In this document: in pieces, positions 6,121 to 7,808 of the stretch
Numbering within the stretch: the first letter of the stretch is position 1
Layout of the letters: each line of letters opens with the position of its first letter
Assembly: GCA_017619255.1 (NCBI GenBank)
Contig: JAFZSS010000243.1
Span: forward strand, 1 to 7,808
Direction: 5' to 3'
From: Muribaculaceae bacterium
GTDB taxonomy: Bacteria > Bacteroidota > Bacteroidia > Bacteroidales > Muribaculaceae
DNA: 7,808 bases
Notes under the pieces: model-generated
Database searches by the model: none
Told to the model about the DNA's origin: nothing
The model's input: the letters and a program-made list of their open reading frames with translations, nothing else
Made by a program: the position numbers and the translations under genes

Positions 6121-6939
6121 TTATAGTTGATAATCTATCTCATTGATGACGGCCTTGAGGCGCGACAAGCGCGTGAGCAGGCCCTCCAGCAGGTCGAGCT
6201 TGAGCATGTTGGCACCGTCGCTCTTGGCAATTGACGGGTCCTGATGGGTCTCCAGGAACAAGCCGTCGGCACCGGCGGCGATGGCGGCACGCGCCATGGT
6301 CTCGATGAGCTCGGGGCGGCCTCCCGTCACTCCCCCACCCTGGTTGGGCTGCTGCAGGGAGTGGGTGACATCGACAATGACAGGTGCGAAGGCCTGCATC
6401 ACCGGCACACCGCGGAAGTCCACCACCAGGTCCTGATAGCCGAATGTGGTGCCGCGCTCGGTGATGGCCACATCTTCGTTGCCCGCGTCGCGCACCTTCT
6501 GCACAGCAAAGCGCATCGACTCGGGGGCAAGGAACTGCCCCTTCTTGATGTTCACCATGCGGCCCGTCTTGGCGGCAGCGACCAGCAACTCGGTCTGGCG
6601 GCACAAGAAGGCGGGAATCTGCAGCACATCGACATACTCGGCGGCGATATCGGCCTCCACGGGCTCGTGGATGTCGGTCACCACGGGAATCTTAAAAGTC
6701 TCGCCCACCTTGCGCAGGATTTTCAGCGCCTTTTCGTCACCGATGCCGGTGAACGAGTCCATGCGGGAGCGGTTGGCCTTACGGTAACTGCCCTTGAACA
6801 CATAAGGGATGCCCAGCGACGATGTGATTTTCAACGCCTTCTCGGCAATGTCCAGCGCCATCTCCTCGCCCTCGATCACACAGGGACCAGCGAGCAAGAA
6901 GAAATTGTGACACGGCGAGGCCAGTAAATCTTTCAACAT
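6121..6939 (-). CDS. kdsA: 3-deoxy-8-phosphooctulonate (KDO-8-P) synthase
   Basis: 272 aa, the usual full length. It condenses phosphoenolpyruvate with arabinose 5-phosphate to give KDO-8-phosphate, the precursor of the KDO that links lipid A to the LPS core; the enzyme is cytosolic. Family motifs appear in order: LAGPCVIE (16-23), FKGSYRKANRSR (48-59), TDIHE (88-92), QIPAFLCRQTELL (107-119), NIKKGQFLAP (130-139), ERGTTFGY (161-168), VDVTHSLQQPN (189-199) and LETHQDP...AKSDGANML (229-246). Cys20, His193, Glu230 and Asp241 match the metal ligands of the Aquifex-type enzyme in identity and almost exactly in spacing. This places it in the metal-dependent class, not the metal-independent E. coli class, which has Asn at the Cys position. 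The gene lies 33 bp after rsmE and 28 bp before the TPR gene. A purine-rich AAAGATAAAGAG precedes the ATG. Confidence 0.97.
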   Translation of the reverse strand: MLKDLLASPCHNFFLLAGPCVIEGEEMALDIAEKALKITSSLGIPYVFKGSYRKANRSRMDSFTGIGDEKALKILRKVGETFKIPVVTDIHEPVEADIAAEYVDVLQIPAFLCRQTELLVAAAKTGRMVNIKKGQFLAPESMRFAVQKVRDAGNEDVAITERGTTFGYQDLVVDFRGVPVMQAFAPVIVDVTHSLQQPNQGGGVTGGRPELIETMARAAIAAGADGLFLETHQDPSIAKSDGANMLKLDLLEGLLTRLSRLKAVINEIDYQL

Positions 6940-6972
6940 ATCTCTTTATCTTTAAACTCTAAACCATGAACT

Positions 6973-7695
6973 TTAAACTTCACACTTTGCATCCAAAGCG
7001 TGAACACATGCCACGGCCATCATGCCGGCGGTCTCGGTGCGCAGGCGGCTCTCGCCCAGCGTCACCGGGACGAAACCCGCCTCACGGGCGGCAGCCACCT
7101 CCTCGGGGCTGAAGTCACCCTCGGGGCCGATGAGCACCATCACATCGCTGCCGGGTTGATAGACGCCGGCCAGCGTGAGGCGCTCCTCGCGCGGCAGCTG
7201 CTCGTCACAATAGGCGATGCAGCGCCTGCCGTCAAACGGCTCGGCCATCACCTGCGCGATGGGTGTCATCTCATCGAGTTGCGGCAGGGTCGCCTTGAGC
7301 GACTGCTTCATGGCCGAGACCATGATTTTCTTGAGGCGCTCGGTCTTCAGCACCGTGCGCTCGCTGTTGTGGCAGCGCAGGGGGATGATGCGGTCCACGC
7401 CCATCTCCACGCATTTCTCCACGAGCCACTCGATGCGATCCAGGTTCTTGGTGGGCGCGACGCCCAGCACAATCCGGTGCCCCCAGTGCGGCGGCAGCTC
7501 GACGCTCTCCGTCACCTCGACGGCGCACCGCTTGGGATGCGCCATCGTGATGCGGCAGATATATAAGGTTCCGTTTCCGTCCACCACCTCGATGGTGTCG
7601 CCCTCGCCCATGCGCAGCACCTTCACACAGTGCTTGGAATCCTCCTCGCCCAGCGTCAGCGTGTCGGCTATGTCAGGACAATAGAAACGGTGCAT
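6973..7695 (-). CDS. rsmE: 16S rRNA (uracil-1498-N3)-methyltransferase RsmE
   Basis: 240 aa, the normal length. RsmE methylates N3 of U1498 in 16S rRNA of the 30S subunit using S-adenosylmethionine. The N-terminal PUA-like part has MHRFYCPDI and KHCVKVLRMGEGD (21-33). The middle has APTKNLDRIEWLVEKCVEMG (80-99) and NSERTVLKTERLKKI (110-124) followed by KQSLKATLP. The C-terminal SPOUT (trefoil-knot) SAM site shows LIGPEGDFSPEE (188-199) and LGESRLRTETA (213-223). The loop reads GPEGDFS where many homologues have GPEGGFS, a mild variant. It begins 21 bp after the stop of the upstream permease gene and ends 33 bp before kdsA, so it is probably co-transcribed with both; its link to the envelope genes is positional only. 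Confidence 0.96.
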   Translation of the reverse strand: MHRFYCPDIADTLTLGEEDSKHCVKVLRMGEGDTIEVVDGNGTLYICRITMAHPKRCAVEVTESVELPPHWGHRIVLGVAPTKNLDRIEWLVEKCVEMGVDRIIPLRCHNSERTVLKTERLKKIMVSAMKQSLKATLPQLDEMTPIAQVMAEPFDGRRCIAYCDEQLPREERLTLAGVYQPGSDVMVLIGPEGDFSPEEVAAAREAGFVPVTLGESRLRTETAGMMAVACVHALDAKCEV

Positions 7696-7698
7696 GTT

Positions 7699-7724
7699 AG
7701 ACTTTTGTCTTAGGCTTTAAGCCT
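7699..7724. repeat. Two adjacent small hairpins between the permease stop and rsmE start
   Basis: AGGCTT-t-AAGCCT (7712-7724) overlaps the stop codon of the upstream gene, and AGAC-tttt-GTCT (7699-7710) lies just before the rsmE ATG. On the minus strand neither is followed by a T-run. They occupy nearly the whole 21-bp gap, so they could influence re-initiation or mRNA processing between the two genes; this is inference. Confidence 0.35.
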
Positions 7725-7808
7725 TGGAATCGGTGCGTACATGTTTGTACTTGAACAGGAACATGAACGACACGGCAACCACCAGGGCAAACGCGGCGAA
7801 GATGTACC
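7717..7808 (-). CDS. nupG: C-terminal end of a NupG-like nucleoside permease (MFS), partial
   Basis: Only the last 29 codons and the stop (TAA, 7717-7719) are inside the window; the gene begins beyond the right edge. The visible part is one hydrophobic segment (YIFAAFALVVAVSFMFLF) followed by a short basic, polar tail, KYKHVRTDSKA. That is the pattern of a final membrane helix with a cytoplasmic C-terminus. The FKYKHVR tail after an FxF-rich helix closely recalls the end of the E. coli nucleoside:H+ symporter NupG, from memory of that family. NupG-like transporters import nucleosides across the inner membrane. With so little sequence the assignment is tentative; any MFS or polytopic membrane protein remains possible. 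Confidence 0.5.
   Translation of the reverse strand, partial: YIFAAFALVVAVSFMFLFKYKHVRTDSKA

Overview
The window looks like a chromosomal segment of a moderately GC-rich member of the Bacteroidales. A Muribaculaceae-, Prevotella- or Porphyromonas-like gut or oral anaerobe would fit; the exact family is inference. Three things point this way: a gingipain/haemagglutinin-type DUF2436 plus 'cleaved adhesin' protein, a lipoprotein version of TamA (TamL), and AT-rich leaders without Shine-Dalgarno sequences, one preceded by a TAnnTTTG-type -7 box. All six recognisable genes lie on the minus strand, so transcription runs from high to low coordinates.

Right part (7808 down to 2110): a tight co-directional run with gaps of only 21, 33, 28 and 35 bp. 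In transcription order it holds the C-terminal end of a NupG-like nucleoside permease (partial), RsmE (16S rRNA m3U1498 methyltransferase), KdsA (KDO-8-phosphate synthase, with the metal-dependent set of residues), a secreted tetratricopeptide-repeat protein, and TamL (an Omp85/BamA-superfamily lipoprotein). The spacing suggests one operon. KdsA makes the sugar that joins lipid A to the LPS core. TamL inserts or assembles outer-membrane proteins, and the TPR protein is exported, so the last three genes share an envelope-biogenesis theme. No tamB gene adjoins tamL on either side.

Middle part (1474-2109): a 636-bp stretch with no convincing gene. It is packed with short palindromes: two copies of a 24-bp GC-rich unit at a 40-bp period, several small hairpins with 3-4-nt loops, and a pair of 20-bp inverted arms around a very AT-rich core of about 68 bp. 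The end nearest the next gene carries its probable promoter.

Left part (1473 to 1): a secreted surface or adhesin-type protein, cut by the window edge. In order it has a signal peptide, DUF2436, the first half of an Fn3 domain, an inserted cleaved-adhesin (jelly-roll) domain, the second half of the Fn3 domain, and the start of another beta domain. There is no gingipain protease domain upstream of DUF2436.

No rRNA, tRNA, CRISPR array, transposase or phage gene was seen. The least explained parts are the palindrome-rich intergenic block and the protease-less gingipain-like adhesin.
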